DNA of 64,000 bases from assembly GCA_002105175.1 (NCBI GenBank), contig MCGE01000010.1, positions 558,001-622,000 of the forward strand, read 5' to 3'. Under the pieces are notes generated by a model. That model saw nothing but the letters and a program-made list of their open reading frames with translations. It was not told the DNA's origin and did not search any database. Origin of the DNA: Absidia repens (lineage: Eukaryota; Mucoromycota; Mucoromycetes; Mucorales; Cunninghamellaceae). This document shows, piece after piece, positions 1 to 12,730 of the stretch (the first letter of the stretch is position 1; every line of letters starts with the position of its first letter). A program made the translations under genes and the position numbers.

Positions 1-1028
1 ATACGCAAACGATCTGTTTTATTCCCATGAGTGACCCTCGACGTATCTAGGGCATTTGTGAGGAGTTTAATCAGTAATCTCTTGAACTAAATATAGTATA
101 TCTATAGCCACACATTTTTTGTTCACGTCTCAGTCCTACATTCAAATCGACATCAGACACAAATAACATGGATTGACGAAATCAAATTGGATGATTGCTT
201 CGTCAACGTCATAACATTGAACAAGCCATCACTTTTTCCCATCAATTTCCGGTACATTGCATGTTTAAAGTACCAAAGATAAAGTACAACAGTATAATAA
301 AGGGACCTCAATTAGTGTTATCACAGTTATTCTTCTATGATTTTTTATTAGCTCATCACCGTCGTTGTTTTTTACCCTTTTCAAGAAACCCCATCCATCC
401 CCCTTTTTTGTTCTTTCGATTGATAGAGTACTGAGTACGTCAGTTTTTTTTTTGTCCTTAATGCATATATATACAAGATTAAACAGACATATTTTATTCA
501 GATATAGATATATACAATGGCACCAAACACTAAACTAAGCTACTGATGGTTTCATAACTAATCTAAGCTGAAAGCTAGTCTAAGAGTGGTCCCAAATTTT
601 GATTCCAAAGTGAAAGGGTTTCCCCATGATGTTTGTATTGCATTTTTCAAAGTGCCCCTGAAAAAAGTTCTAACTACTAATCCTAAATCACCAGAACCTC
701 CATTGACGCTTCAATGGATATAATTTCCTAAAGAAAGAGAGAAAGAAGAAAAAAAGAAAAAAGAGAGAAAAATAGAAAATTATATGTGGCGGCATTTAAA
801 TTATCACACCTGCAAAAAATTTAGAGTTCAGTAGTCGTGCTTCCGGGTGCGTACCCCAGCACCACACCACCCACCATCACACCAAAATGCGAACATAAAT
901 AAATGAAACCAACAACTATTGTTTGATATTGACGTATTATAGTAAACGAATAGCCAAATAAGGTCATTTTATTCTATGGTTGAAAAATGAGGAATCACTT
1001 GAGCAACCCTATATGATAATAAATATTA
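1..1028. other. Intergenic spacer, no gene seen
   Basis: I see no supportable coding region here; the 79-codon ORF at 195-434 has no recognisable motif and no sign of splicing. The first 480 bases are AT-rich and featureless. Bases about 480-805 hold the reverse-oriented copy of the dispersed repeat family (listed separately). The right end probably contains the 3' untranslated region of the membrane-protein gene that ends at 1029. Confidence 0.6.
480..805 (-). repeat. Dispersed repeat family, copy E (reverse orientation, probably truncated)
   Basis: Read on the minus strand this region follows the same order of blocks as the four forward copies. A degenerate GTGGCGG core lies at about 787-795, then a purine/pyrimidine-rich stretch, then the block matching CATGGGGAAACCCTTTCA (on + as TGAAAGGGTTTCCCCATG at 621-638), and finally the end motif ACATATTTTATTCAGATA at about 488-505. 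The far arm seen in copies A-D is not recognisable before the neighbouring gene ends at 1029, so the copy looks truncated. No ORF. Confidence 0.7.
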
Positions 1029-2728
1029 TCATATGGTAGATTTTGTTGGTATGTTGGATGGGCTATACTGATTCAAATGCTGGATAGCATTTTGGTATTC
1101 TAACTGTAGTCGTTCAGCATCATGTAATGAGGCCGGTCTCATCTTCCATGGCTCTCTGAATGCTTCATCATCGGTAACTATGTTGGTATCATTGTATGTG
1201 TACTTGTCATTTGCATTGCCGTTATTGTTATCCGTACTGATAGTGGCTCTGCCGTTATCATCCGATGAACCTTTCAGCCCAATATCTTTCCCTAAATCTG
1301 GTGCTGCCACACTGTCAAAAAAAAAAAATTGATGAGGTTATTTTTCAATTTCCGATCAGCAAAAAAAATAAAAAATCAGGGACATACCTCATTAATATAG
1401 ATAGCTCCATAACACCTGTGCATACAGCACCCAATATATTCCAAATGATAGATAAAGTCAGTCCACCTCCTGGAGTAGTCAAAATTTTGCTTCGAAGGAT
1501 GGCAAACATTAGCATAGATATACCATAAATGAGCCCTCCAAAAAATCCAATGAAGACCATGACTTTTATCTACATTGGTAATTATAAAAATGTCGAAATT
1601 GTTAACAAATAGATATCACTAATTATTTTTATAGCCATGTCATATTGTACCTTAAATATTCCATTTTTTATATTATTGACACGATGTCTGGGCATATTAT
1701 AATTTTGCAGGTGAGATTCAAGAATTCGAATAAGCCGTGCCCCGCAATATAAAATAGTGACAGCCAATATAGTACAATAAGCAAACCAGCAATAATAAAG
1801 GCCATGGGTAAAGTTTCTTGCAATAGAAGGTTTGGTATTAGAAAATGCGCCAGCGGAAAAAGTACAAGTCAAATTAGTTACCGCCATACTGACAAGCAAG
1901 GCAATGACGGAAATATCAAGAGCTTTTGCGCTTGGCAACCACCCTTTAGAGACAGCTTGATGACTCTGTTTGATGACATTGTATTAGTGATGCGTACAAG
2001 CACTCGAAGTATTCTCATCTACTTACATCACGGAGCGTTTGAAATACACCAAGTACATAGAGAATAAAGCCTACATATATTAATTCCCATGACATCTCCC
2101 AAAGGAACTTTTTACAAAAAAATAATAATAATATATATATATAAATAAATCCATAAATGGTAATTGTGTCAAGTTGAAAAATGGGGCGACTTTTGTTTTT
2201 TTCTGCAGTTTACCACTCGCACAATAGGATGACTGGCTGTATCCGTTACAAGTAGTAAATCATCAATAAATCGAACTACATGGTTAAAGACAATAATGTA
2301 TTAGTCTATAGATGATAAAAAAAATTATGGGTGGGGAATTTTGACCTACGAATATTAAATATAGTACAAAATAAGGCAAGACAATCCACTGGTTGGGGTC
2401 GTAAACATCCTTTCGAAGTCCGCCTATCCACAAAACGATGTCCCTGTATCCATATACGCTTAAAAAGTAAAAACAAGCCTTTTGTACCATGTATTCAAAA
2501 ACCTGAGGTTATTTTTCTTTCTCTTTCTTCAATGTTTCCTTTTTTTTTTTTTTTTTTTTTTGCCAACTTATTACCGAAACATATGACTATAAAAGTAATT
2601 CCCAGTGTAAGATAGTACACGATCCTCATTCGCTCTTCTTCGTAGCAGTTTTTGATAGAAAGCCGAAAATCACAATGACACTTCTCATCTTCACAAACGT
2701 AAAAGAGCGACTCCGATAAATTTTCCAT
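1029..2728 (-). CDS. Multi-pass (about seven-helix) membrane protein of unknown function
   Basis: I do not recognise the family with certainty. Exons read on the minus strand give a short cysteine-bearing N-terminus (MENLSESLFYVCEDEKCHC), a first hydrophobic helix, an exon around 2500-2360 with another helix, a helix exon around 2100-2040 (ELIYVGFILYVLGVFQTL), and a long exon 1960-1650 with two helices and an ILESH segment. An exon at 1575-1390 carries two more helices around a TTPGGG turn, and the last exon (about 1311-1029) is a hydrophilic, Asn/Asp-rich tail. The order of helices and the cytoplasmic tail resemble fungal seven-helix receptor-like or THH1/TOM1-like proteins, but this is inference. 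The middle and C-terminal junctions are clean GT-AG. The first two junctions could not be joined in frame with canonical sites (see findings). Confidence 0.6.
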
Positions 2729-3104
2729 CAGAATATAATTTTAAATAAAGAAAGAAGAAAAAAGACGAAGAGAGATAGAATTATAAAAAACTTGGTGAAG
2801 GGATGACAAGTACTCTATTGTATTGTACAATGGAAACTCCGTCAAATAATCCAGTATATGGTGATGCTTGGTGGCAGTGGGAGTTACACATGCTTGCTTG
2901 ATTTTTAGAAAAATATATAGAAGAAAACTCCAAACCTTTTTTTTTAGAGGGACGAAAGAAGATTGCGTGTAACATGGTCGTTTAAGATGATAAAAAAAGT
3001 TTTTTTTTATTGATAAATATCAGGTATATGAATACAAAAAGATAGACAAAAAGCAAAAATCAAAACTATATACAATACTAATACTACACTAATACTAATT
3101 TATA

Positions 3105-5776
3105 CTACTGTACATCACTGTCCAATGACGCTTTCCGTAGAATATCATAGCCAAATGCAAAGCAAGGGATAGTATAGTCACTATACATTTCCATGATATC
3201 CTGCGATAATTCGTTTGATGCTGAAGATAAAGATGCCGTATTGTGGGTATCCAAAAGTTGTAATGGAGATAGTCCTGGAGGCACTAGGTTACCTTTCATA
3301 AATTTTGACTGTCGAAGCTCACGAAGCGTTTCCATCAAATTTTGCTTTGCCCCTTTTTTCACCGAGGGACTGGATGACGCTGCCAATCTACACAATAAAT
3401 CAGATAATGTTATCAACATATCGGATGAGACTAGAGAATTAAAATATAAAACAAAAAAAAAATTGTCCGTTAATCCATTGGTCCCAATATCTTTCCCACG
3501 CCTCGTTTGTACTTTTTTAATTTTGACGGGAGAACTTACAAACGCAGTGGAGCTTATTCGCTTCCAAATTTCGGATCGCCACCATCAAACTTTCGGTACA
3601 TTCAAAAGCTTCGTTGAGGGCTCGTTCTTGTATAGCACGGACCAGTTCATATGTTCCACCCTGAGATATTGCAGATTGATTTGAAGGTTTTGCCACAGTG
3701 AGATTTGCTTCGACCTTCTGAGTGAGAGCAACTATATACACAAACAATTTCACCGGATCTCTGCATTTGGCAGCCAATGATCGACAGGATATATCTAACG
3801 GATCTTGATCCCAGAGCCGAAAATGAGGAGGGAGGGATTGGCACCAGTCACGATACACCTGGTCAAACCGCAAGATCAATTCCAAAGTTACCTTCGCCTT
3901 TTCACCCAAGTGCATTCGTTGCATTTGTTCCTATATGGCGAAAAAAACAACAACAACAGGACAAGGTTAGTATCCAACATTGATGATCGATTGCCCCCCC
4001 CTTTTTAACTATCTTTTCTTTTTTGCTTACCTTTAATCCCACTACCACTGGATGTATAATCAATTGAAGACCCTTGTTGTATACACCAATAAATGAGCGT
4101 GTCAATTCATCTTCATCTTCTATGTAAAATATAGGCTGAGAATCCAATGTTTCCCGGAGGAGTGGATTGTGATCCAATATCAAATCGCAGAATTTTTGGT
4201 TGAATATAGACATGATGTAATGGCGACTAAAAAGTGCAAGGTTCTTGTCAGTGGTGATTGGTGCCAGATCAGCCAAAATTAAAGATTCCGAGCCAGAAGT
4301 CGATGGCATACCATGGGACGAAGGTGGAGGTGGTGAAGATGAGTGGTAAGTAGTCGTTGAGTCAGGCGATCCGATATCGTTATCCTTCGTCACTGTTTCT
4401 GTCGATGTTGTTGATGATGGCCAGTCAGGGTGAGACTTGTATTCACGTTGAAGGTCCTTCATAATCATAAAGCCAATAGCGCACCATTTTCTTCCTTCAG
4501 CCATACGTAGCGTCATTTGTTGATAGTGAGACAAAATGTTGATGGCTATGACCGTTTCCAATCGCTTATCAGGATCATCAAAAGAGTTGCCAAGTAAGTC
4601 AATCGCTCGTTGGTAAAAGTAGTCCGCCAAAATCCGCCGTTCATAGACGTCATAGGGTATGTGTGTACAGGTAGACGTACACATAGCAGCACAAATCGCC
4701 ATTGTCAAAACGTGTTGAGTTGGGTTCAGACGCACCAGAGTTTCATATTCCGCTCGAAAGGACGAGCCATGGACCATAGGCATGAGAATGTTCAAGCAGA
4801 TAAGGAAGTGGTGCACCAGGTCGTCGATACATGAGATAGGAGGTTCTTTATTATTCGCCGCCAATAATACCGCAGGATCATGTCGTTTTAGTACAAAGCG
4901 ATATTTGTCCATCATGCTGGTATTATTTCGCACATAGCCAAGTGATGATGCAGGAGCCCAAGATACCACCTGAATGACCATAGGCACCAAGCTTTGAGGT
5001 TGTGTCATTTCGAATAAGAATGAAGTGTTGTCAAATACACCAGCAAAAGGAGATAAGTACCGTTGCAAAGCGTTCCCGTAAGCCAATAATTCGTTCAGCG
5101 TCAGGATTGGGGTTTCCAGTTGAAGTTTCCCATTTACCAGTGTAAGGTCCCATTGATAGTCTTCGTCTTCATTCGTCGTCGAATTTTGGCTGGAATTGTT
5201 ACTGCAGGTAGATAAACTTGATGACGGAGCTGATGAATATGCTGTCAATGGCGATAGTTGCAATGAGGAAGACAGTGGATCAGAGTTGATATAGAATGAG
5301 TATGTATGTTGATCCTGTTCTGTTGTTGAATCATGCTGCTCCCAAGGATTCCATGAAGAGAGATCCGGTTTGGTGTCAGTTGTCGCAGTAACAGGTGTGG
5401 TCGTCGTCGTCATTGCTGGTCGTCCCTGTTGCAAGGTTCGTTCCATATGCTGCAGACTATTTTTCAAGCTAGCAACTTCCAAAGAGAGCTGCTGCAAGTC
5501 GAAGTTGCCATCAATTGAGTCGTCCTCCGTCTCCTTAGGGCCACCATCGTTAAGACAGTCCTGTTTGTGTTTCCGACATCGTAAACATGGCTCAGTAGCT
5601 GAAGGGCGATCGCATTTCCGTCGTAGAGTTTTGCAGCCTACATAGAAACCAAAATAGAAATGCCACAGTTAATAAACCTTCCATATTAATTTCATCATGT
5701 AAACACATATAGGTCACATACGTTGACAGGGTTTCACTCTTTTAGTGCGCTTTTTATCAGGGATATCCACAGGCAT
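3105..5776 (-). CDS. Zn2Cys6 fungal-specific transcription factor
   Basis: Predicted nuclear sequence-specific DNA-binding regulator of about 792 aa. Exons: 5776-5722, 5637-4031, 3930-3540, 3430-3105. The Zn2Cys6 cluster is complete only after splicing intron 1, which splits the codon after CQ: C-Q-R-C, then six residues to C, eight to C-L-R-C, and six to the last C (residues about 18-47), preceded by a basic stretch (DKKRTKRVK). A short coiled-coil linker follows (LQQLSLEVASLKNSLQHMERTL), then Ser/Thr-rich low-complexity sequence. The middle-homology (fungal-specific TF) region is around residues 250-420, with an H-F-L-I-C-L-N and 'YFYQRAIDLL'-type helix pattern. Start chosen as the only ATG before the cluster. 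Such proteins usually act as dimers on CGG half-sites; the target genes are not apparent here. It is transcribed in the same direction as the membrane-protein gene downstream. Confidence 0.88.
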
Positions 5777-8700
5777 AAAATAGAGAGAGGCAAGTAAAAA
5801 AAGACGAAGAAGGAAAAAAAGAGCGAAGAAATGGTCAGATCACCGACAGAAATATTTTTAAATTTGAGGCGGCGACAAGGTTCAGTGCAACAAGGCATCT
5901 TTAATTTTGACCAGGGAAAATGAATTGGGCCAGGGGAAACAATAATATTGGGCCCATGTAGATGAGTATCGTGTGAGCTAGCGAATACACTTTGTTGAAA
6001 TTATATTGTATTTGTATCAAAGTCTCTGACACCATAACACTTAGCAATGAAATTGTCTTCAAATAATTCCGCCGTACGCTGAGCGTTTGTGTAAAATTTG
6101 TCAGTGGTTTTTGATCCTTGGTATATATTTAGACCTCAACTTGTTTAAGCAGAGATTAAATGGAACAACGAGGAAGATCAGTCTTTTTTTAATTGAATTT
6201 AGACGTAGTTTTTGGGTACGTTTAATCGGAAGGATGGTCAGTTCAGCGTATGAAATAGATCGAGAGAGAGAGTTGTGAAAGGACTGATAATGTAACGATA
6301 AATTAAAGGGTTTCGATGGAATCATAGGGATTACATTCGAATAAACAGTCGACCACCGGTATGACTACTGTTAGCATGATGGAAAATACATCTATCCTGG
6401 ATCAAATTTCAACATAAAGTGCAGAGGTCAATAAGCGCCCCCGTTAGGGCACTAGAATAAAAAGAAAAAAACAGATATTTTCGAGACAAAATGAATACAA
6501 ATTTAATACCTGGGCGTTTTTTGGCCTCACAAATCATTCACAACATATTCAGGACTTTTAATCAGGATCTAATACCAGATTTTGTGCCAAGGTTGTTTTA
6601 GTTTGAAGCTAGCATCTTCTCGGCAAATACTGTACGGAACAGTTTAAGAAGAACATTAAACTTTTAACCATGAACAGAATTATAAAGGCAGAACGAAGCA
6701 TAGTTACGTGGTTGGATTTTTTTCTTTATAAAAAAGCCTTGGACATTTAAAGTTGGTCAAGGTCATTTCATACTCATAATAGTTGGCGGAGGGGGGTTGC
6801 AGACGTACATAAATTTATTTTTCTATCCGCAGACGCACTGTACTTTACGTACAGTGCACGGCATGAATACAAAACAAACGCATGGGTTCACCATTTAAAA
6901 CTAAAAAAGCAACACATATTTTATTCAGATATAGGTGTGTCGATATAAACTAAAACTAAAATAAACCTATGTAGTCTAATGCTGATATAATGAGGCCTAT
7001 CTAAAGGCGAGGCAGTCAAGGGAGTGAGTGAGTGAGTGACAGGCGTTTCGGATAAGGTGTATCTTATTGCGGAATAAACATAAAATAATACTAAAGAGGC
7101 TAAACAAAGAGACCAAACTACCCTGCAATGAGTGACAAACTATTCTACTGTACAGTGAGGCGTTTAGTAACCTAGGTGGAATTGCTCCGTCTTGCCTGCA
7201 AAATCTATCGCAAAGAAGGAAAAAATTATACCGCCAGTGTTGAATGGTGGTAACTACTGTCATGAGAAGAGAACCGTTTTGTTGTTGATGTTGCATAATG
7301 CTGAGTGTGGTAATAAATAAAAGGGCTTCCTTTTCTTATATCGACCTCAACAAGAATAATTCAAATTCCGCCCACGTGGATATTTATTTACTCCCAATTT
7401 TAATTTTTCGCTCTTTTTCTTTTTTTTAATTCTTCACAATTGTGGCCCTTACGGGGTTATAGTGGACTTAGATTAGTGTCAGGACCAGTTTAGAAGGGGG
7501 TTTCAGCTCAGGGATTACGACATGCATGGGGAAACCCTTTCATTTTGGATTCAGGATTTAGGACCACCATTAGTTGAAATTTTTCTGCCTTCATTAGCTT
7601 AGTTGAGTGTTAGTGTGCTCATACATTGTATCTACAACTGAATAAAACATAGCTCTTTTTATCTGCTTCAAATTATAATGTCCCATTAGTCTCGTCCATG
7701 CTTTGTGTATTAGATTGTTGTTGGGGCGTTTTTTTTTTTTTTTTTTTACTACCATCACCCCCTCCCCTTCCTCTTGATAGTGTTGAACATTGTTTGCTTC
7801 AGTGAAATATGTCCTTTTTTTCTTTTTCATGACTTGGACAATATGCTAGCTCCCATTTTCCAGTTGTCCCTTTAGATTAGCGCTGCCCATTCTCCAGATT
7901 AGTTTCCCTCATACTGCCTCCAATAGACCCTTCCATTAAACTTGTCGCAATATCTCTCTCGCCTTTCGTTCTAGTAGCTACCAAATGCTTCAATAACATA
8001 TTTCCTTTTTGCCATCCATCCTTTTCTTCATCAAATAATGGACAATGCTGCTATTATAGTTATTATTGAAGTGCGTTCTACCAACCATTTGCTTTCTAGT
8101 TCACTCTTCATGACTACATTTCATTCTCCATACCTCAAAAGATTCCGTGATAAATTACTTACTATTAAAGGTGACCATATTTCTGCTCTACCAATTATTT
8201 AAATAAATTCAAGTTGCACTATGCATTTTATCGTCACTATAAGGTATTCTGCACCGGTTTCTATTGTATCAATGGCTAGTTTCCCCATTCCCTGAGAAAT
8301 AGCGACTACCAGGCAGTGGCAGGTTAACCAATATGAAACATAATCCTATTCCCATTCCACCCCTCCTATGCCGTACCGCCAGTGTAGCTTCCGCAATACA
8401 GGACATATCATATATACAGAACTTGTTATTGTTTTTATTTCTTGGTATGTGGTGGTTCCATTTCTCCCATATCCTACATCGATTTCTTCACATCATATCA
8501 ATAATCTCGCCACAGTCCTCCCATCATTACCCTTCATTATATTTTCCACATTTCTATGATATAAACTGCAAGTCATAATTTGGAGTCAAAAGTCATTAAA
8601 AGAATGTAACTAGTTTATTGATTAAAAATGTGTAAAAATGGGTGTAAATATCATGTAAAAAGAAGTATAAAAAAATAAGAGTAAAAACAATAATGAATAA

Positions 8701-8785
8701 ATAATAATTATAATAAAAAAGGAAACATGAAAAAAAGGGACAAGTGAGAATCAATGATCTAACTAAGGTATATGTATAAGTAAAT
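5777..8785. other. Intergenic spacer (3 kb) with repeat copy A
   Basis: No supportable gene. Bases 5777-6830 are unique-looking AT-rich DNA, partly the promoter of the Zn2Cys6 gene. Bases about 6835-8250 are copy A of the dispersed repeat family. Bases 8250-8785 contain AT-rich sequence and the probable 3' end of the STB6-like gene. Small ORFs here (for example 6101-6325, 7594-7830, 8333-8578) show no domain and lie largely within repeat DNA. Confidence 0.6.
6835..8250 (+). repeat. Dispersed repeat family, copy A
   Basis: Left edge carries a perfect 9-bp hairpin: GCACTGTAC (6835-6843), a 5-base loop, GTACAGTGC (6849-6857). The end motif ACATATTTTATTCAGATA follows at about 6913-6930 and recurs inverted at 7638-7657. 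The core TTCAAATTCCGCCCACGTGG is at 7360-7379, and the conserved block with GCATGGGGAAACCCTTTC is at about 7524-7541. Past the inverted motif, the right arm repeats degenerate versions of the same motif at about 7797 and 7988 and still resembles copy C near 8190-8210. No coding capacity was seen. Confidence 0.8.
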
Positions 8786-11700
8786 CTAATCTTTGGACCA
8801 ACCAATGAAGTCTGTTATCTTTTGCCAGTAATGCTTGAAGAAATTACCCATGATGAAGATTGTCGTCAAAGATTGCTGATCGTCCCGCATTCTCTTTTCC
8901 AGCATTTCCAGTTTGCTATAGAATCCTGCTACATTTTCTTCCCGTTCCATCAGATTGTCGTTGAGTACGTTGAGTTCGTAATGCAGTTTAGCGCTATCGT
9001 CTTCCACGTGTTTTAGTTGCTTCTCCATATCTACCTGATCGTCCACAATCAACTTGAAGTGGCGCTCAATTTGATCAAATTCTGCTAATCGTCGTGTGTA
9101 GGTTGCCCGCAGTTGCTTTGCCATATCTTCATATCCTTTCGATAATGCCTGTAACTGATTATATTTCCCTTCCAGTTCCAAATGTTGTCGCCTTAATCGT
9201 TCATAGAGCAAGTACGTTTCAATGTCCATGTGTGATGTTAGAGGGATGTCGTCTAACCGTCCTTCTAGCCCTATGTGTTGCCGGGTTTCCTTTGGATGGA
9301 TAGGTTGCCGTGATTGTTGCAATTCTGATATCGCCGAGATGGATTTATGTCGTCGAAAGAGCATTCTGTTGTAATCAGGGGCAGAAAATGTCGAGAGGCT
9401 ATCATCACCCTCATCATCAGCAGCAACACCGCCGTCGTCGTCATTGTCGCCGTCGTCGTACCAAGAGTCGTTGTCGTGTTCATCATCAGAGATTGTATAC
9501 GATCGCATTGACAATTTATCTTTGAATGTGACAAAACGAGGGTTGATTCCATGTGGGCGAAAGGACACCATCGAGTTTTCATCTACTGACCGAGATCGTT
9601 CCAGGCGTATTGGAAGCCGTGATTCTTCGTACTTTACAAAATCTCCACCCCCGATTTGTTCAGGGTTCATACCATCTTCTTTTTGTGGTTGTGTCTGTTG
9701 ATTTGCTGGTGACACTGATGTTGTTAGTGGGGTAGATGTTGATACATTGGTGCTTGAATAAGGTTCTGGTGATGGCGTAGGTGAGATAGGATTGAGTTGT
9801 TCGTCCTTTGCATGTGTTGGTATATCGGATCGTAAAGGGGTTGCAATATCATTATCTATATTGTGAAAAAAATAATGACAAGAAATCAAGAAATAAGTAT
9901 CGTCGGTTTAATTTGCCTTGGTTCAAACATTTCTCAGCATTACCTGTGTCTACAATATTGGAATGATTTTTTTGCAAATGTTCTTCATTCGAAGGAGTTG
10001 AGCTACATATAAATATAAGAAAAAAAAAAAAAAAATAGAGAACGATTAAAACCCTACTATTCATTTTTCCATACCGACAGAAAACGTTTTCCTACCTTCC
10101 CCAAGTTTTTGATGTAATCTTGGTGCCACCGTTGGCATGATCAGCTTCATTTTTTCCTGTTGATAAGCTTTTTCGATATCCATTTTTGAATGTGCGTCCA
10201 CTAACAAGATCATCTGTTGTTCCCATAGACCCATGTAGGTCACTTGAGTTTCCAACGCCGTTGATAAAAGAAGAATGGGGATCAATATCGGAAGATGGTG
10301 ATTCTACAAATGGTGTTGGTGTATTGATTGCTGATCCGCTGTTATAGTTGTTCACGTTGGCATTGCTTTTGGGCGTTGGTGACCCAGTTTTATCCACAGG
10401 AGAAGTATTGGAACCCCATGACAAAGACCTAATAAAGTGATTGTAACCCGAAAAAAAGAGAGAGGGTTAGACTTATTATAGAAGGATACTGAAATATGTG
10501 CCGTTCTTACCCTGCTACTTTTGAAAGTATTTCCGCTGCTGCTCCACTAGTTTTTGTCTACAACAAAATAATAAAGATGTTTGTTTAATTATAAAATTCA
10601 GATCATTTGTGTTCCCGGTCCTCGTTCTCCACCTTTTATTATTTTCCGTTTTTGACTTACCGTCCGAGCTGATACTTCCTTGATGATGTGTAAAAGTTCA
10701 TGAGGCTGCTTGTCAGGATCAGAGCCAAAGCTATTTTTCAACCGGGGACGCCATATAGCACGTAAAGAATCAATAGTGGCATGGTCACGGAATACTTCGG
10801 GGTTGTAATCTTCGCCAAATAATGGATAGTTGTTGATGCCAGATATGTCGTCCAGTTTTGACTTGATTGCTTTCCGCACACGTAATGGTCCAATGTGGTA
10901 TTCATCCAGTTTTTCCAGGGTGTCTAGATCAATTACCTTGGTTTGCCGTAGGCCTTTTATTCGCTGATATGCACCAATATCGACTGAAAATTCTTCCCAA
11001 TCGGCAAATGGGTCCTTGATGGTCTAAAAACAATTATAAACATAAAAATAAAGCAAGTAAGCGAAGTATTCTTTCAACGCAGTTTCCTTTTTTTTTACTA
11101 ATATCTTACTGTAACATTGTATGAGTGTAATTTGTTTCTACACACCACTAGCTTGGTAATCAGCGATGTCAAAAGATGTGGTTCCATCCAAGATTCTTTT
11201 AGAGTATACTATATATATGACAAAAGAGAAGAAGAAAAGAATTGAGTTAAATTGAAAGTATTATACGTGTATGATTGTCAATTAAATTTACCGTTGATCC
11301 TTTGTAAGGTTGATATTTTTTATAAAATTCACCAAAAGCAGCGTTGGTTTCATCACATATGAGTCCATCCACACAATCACGACGTAATAGATTGAAGAGA
11401 TAAAGAGCAGTTTGAGCCAAAGTCACCAGGTTGATCACGGCATCTTCAAAATCCACGGCATCGGCAATCTTGTAAAGTGATCTGAATTTTTCTTCTGAGG
11501 CTGGACTATGTAAAAAAAATAAAAAGCGTTAGTATTGTACATTTCTCATATTACATTTATTCCCTGCCCCGCCCCCTATACCCTATTTATTGCCATCATC
11601 ACCATCGTCATCATCCCTTGAATCGTACTTACTTGGGTTTCCGGAGATTAAATGCACTTCGCCCTGTACAGTTGGTTCTTCTGAGGTTGATGTTTACACA

Positions 11701-12344
11701 GGCTTGACGGATCCACTTGTCATAGTCACCATCGGGTATCAGTACCATATCCATATCATAAGGTAGTTCACTGGGATCCGTCAATAAAATCTGTCCTTTG
11801 GATGTCTATGAGCATCAAGAGCAAAGGAAGGAAATTGTGTGTTGAGTTGAGTTGGCCAGCTTCTTTTGCCTATCACTAAAGTCAGCCATTTTCTTACCGA
11901 TTTGTACTTCAAAGGGGTCAAGTTGCTGAATAGTCGTTTCACATCAGGCCGTGCATGTTGAAGGTCGGCTATCGTTATGCCAATGACACAGACCTTGATC
12001 TATATGTATATACAAAGACAATTCAGTCAACTAACTACAGTCATATCGTAAAGAGAAGCAAAAGAATGATCAATATAACTACAATACCTTGTGATTCTTG
12101 TCGCCAGTAAACACCTTGACTGTATTCGAGTGAGTCTTTCTGTCGCAAATCCTAGAACAAGTATGAGAAAGTGAGTATTCTCTTGTTTTGGTTTCGTCAC
12201 TTTTGGTCCTTACCATTGTTCAACAACATATATCCGATATCCTTCTAATTCCGTTTCTTCTTCCAGAATACCTAATCCACAGTGACTGGCCACATCAAGA
12301 GCCTTTTTTCTTTCTGAAAATACAAACTTCTTTATGTCGGACAT
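8786..12344 (-). CDS. STB6-like (Sin3-binding) protein with C-terminal coiled coil
   Basis: The N-terminal half matches my memory of the STB6-like N-terminal domain found in fungal Stb2/Stb6 (Sin3-binding) homologues. The signature runs through the first exons: LEGYRIYVVEQWICDRKT across the exon 1-2 join, then VKVFTGD, VCVIGITIADLQ and LRRDCVDGLICDETNAAFGE. Exons begin 12344-12214, 12151-12088 and 12000-11899 and continue through at least nine more to the stop at 8786. The middle is Ser/Pro/Asn-rich and probably disordered. The C-terminal 200 residues form a long coiled coil (YNQLQALSKGYEDMAKQL onwards) ending in a short hydrophobic/aromatic tail (FFKHYWQKITDFIGW). The start is the ATG before SDIKKFVFSERKK. 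In yeast the family is tied to the Sin3 histone-deacetylase complex; a role here is inferred from family only. Confidence 0.72.
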
Positions 12345-12730
12345 CGAGTCATGATTCAGTTTTGGGAAGAAAAAAGCTAAAAAAAATTCCAAAGCAGATT
12401 TGAAGAAAAAGTGGTGGTTTGCGGAGGTTTAAAAATACATGCTTGTGATCCTTGGAAGGTGCTTTTCATCAGGTTGATCGAGTTGTCCCATTCAATTTTG
12501 ATCGTCATTATACGTATAAAAATAAAAATAAAAAAAAAGCATGTGAATAACGATAACACCGCAATAACAATAATAAAATAATAAAAAACACATGCAATAT
12601 TTTTATTGGATAATATCAATAGTTATAATAATAGTAATAAAAAAAAAAAAAAAAAACCAGAGAGAGAGAAAAAGGAGTTTGTATAAGTCAGTGGTAATAA
12701 AAATAAATGATAAGGGGAATGAGGGAAGTT

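Noticed and set aside
7358..7380. B-box-like TTCAAATCCCGCCCA in the repeat copies, suggesting a tRNA-derived SINE
   Set aside because: No A box, cloverleaf or consistent poly-A/T tail at the expected distance, and the inverted end motifs argue for a different element type.
8333..8578. 81-codon plus-strand ORF (and an overlapping 63-codon frame)
   Set aside because: Hydrophobic composition arises from T-rich DNA at the end of repeat copy A; both frames are open, with no start context or splice support.
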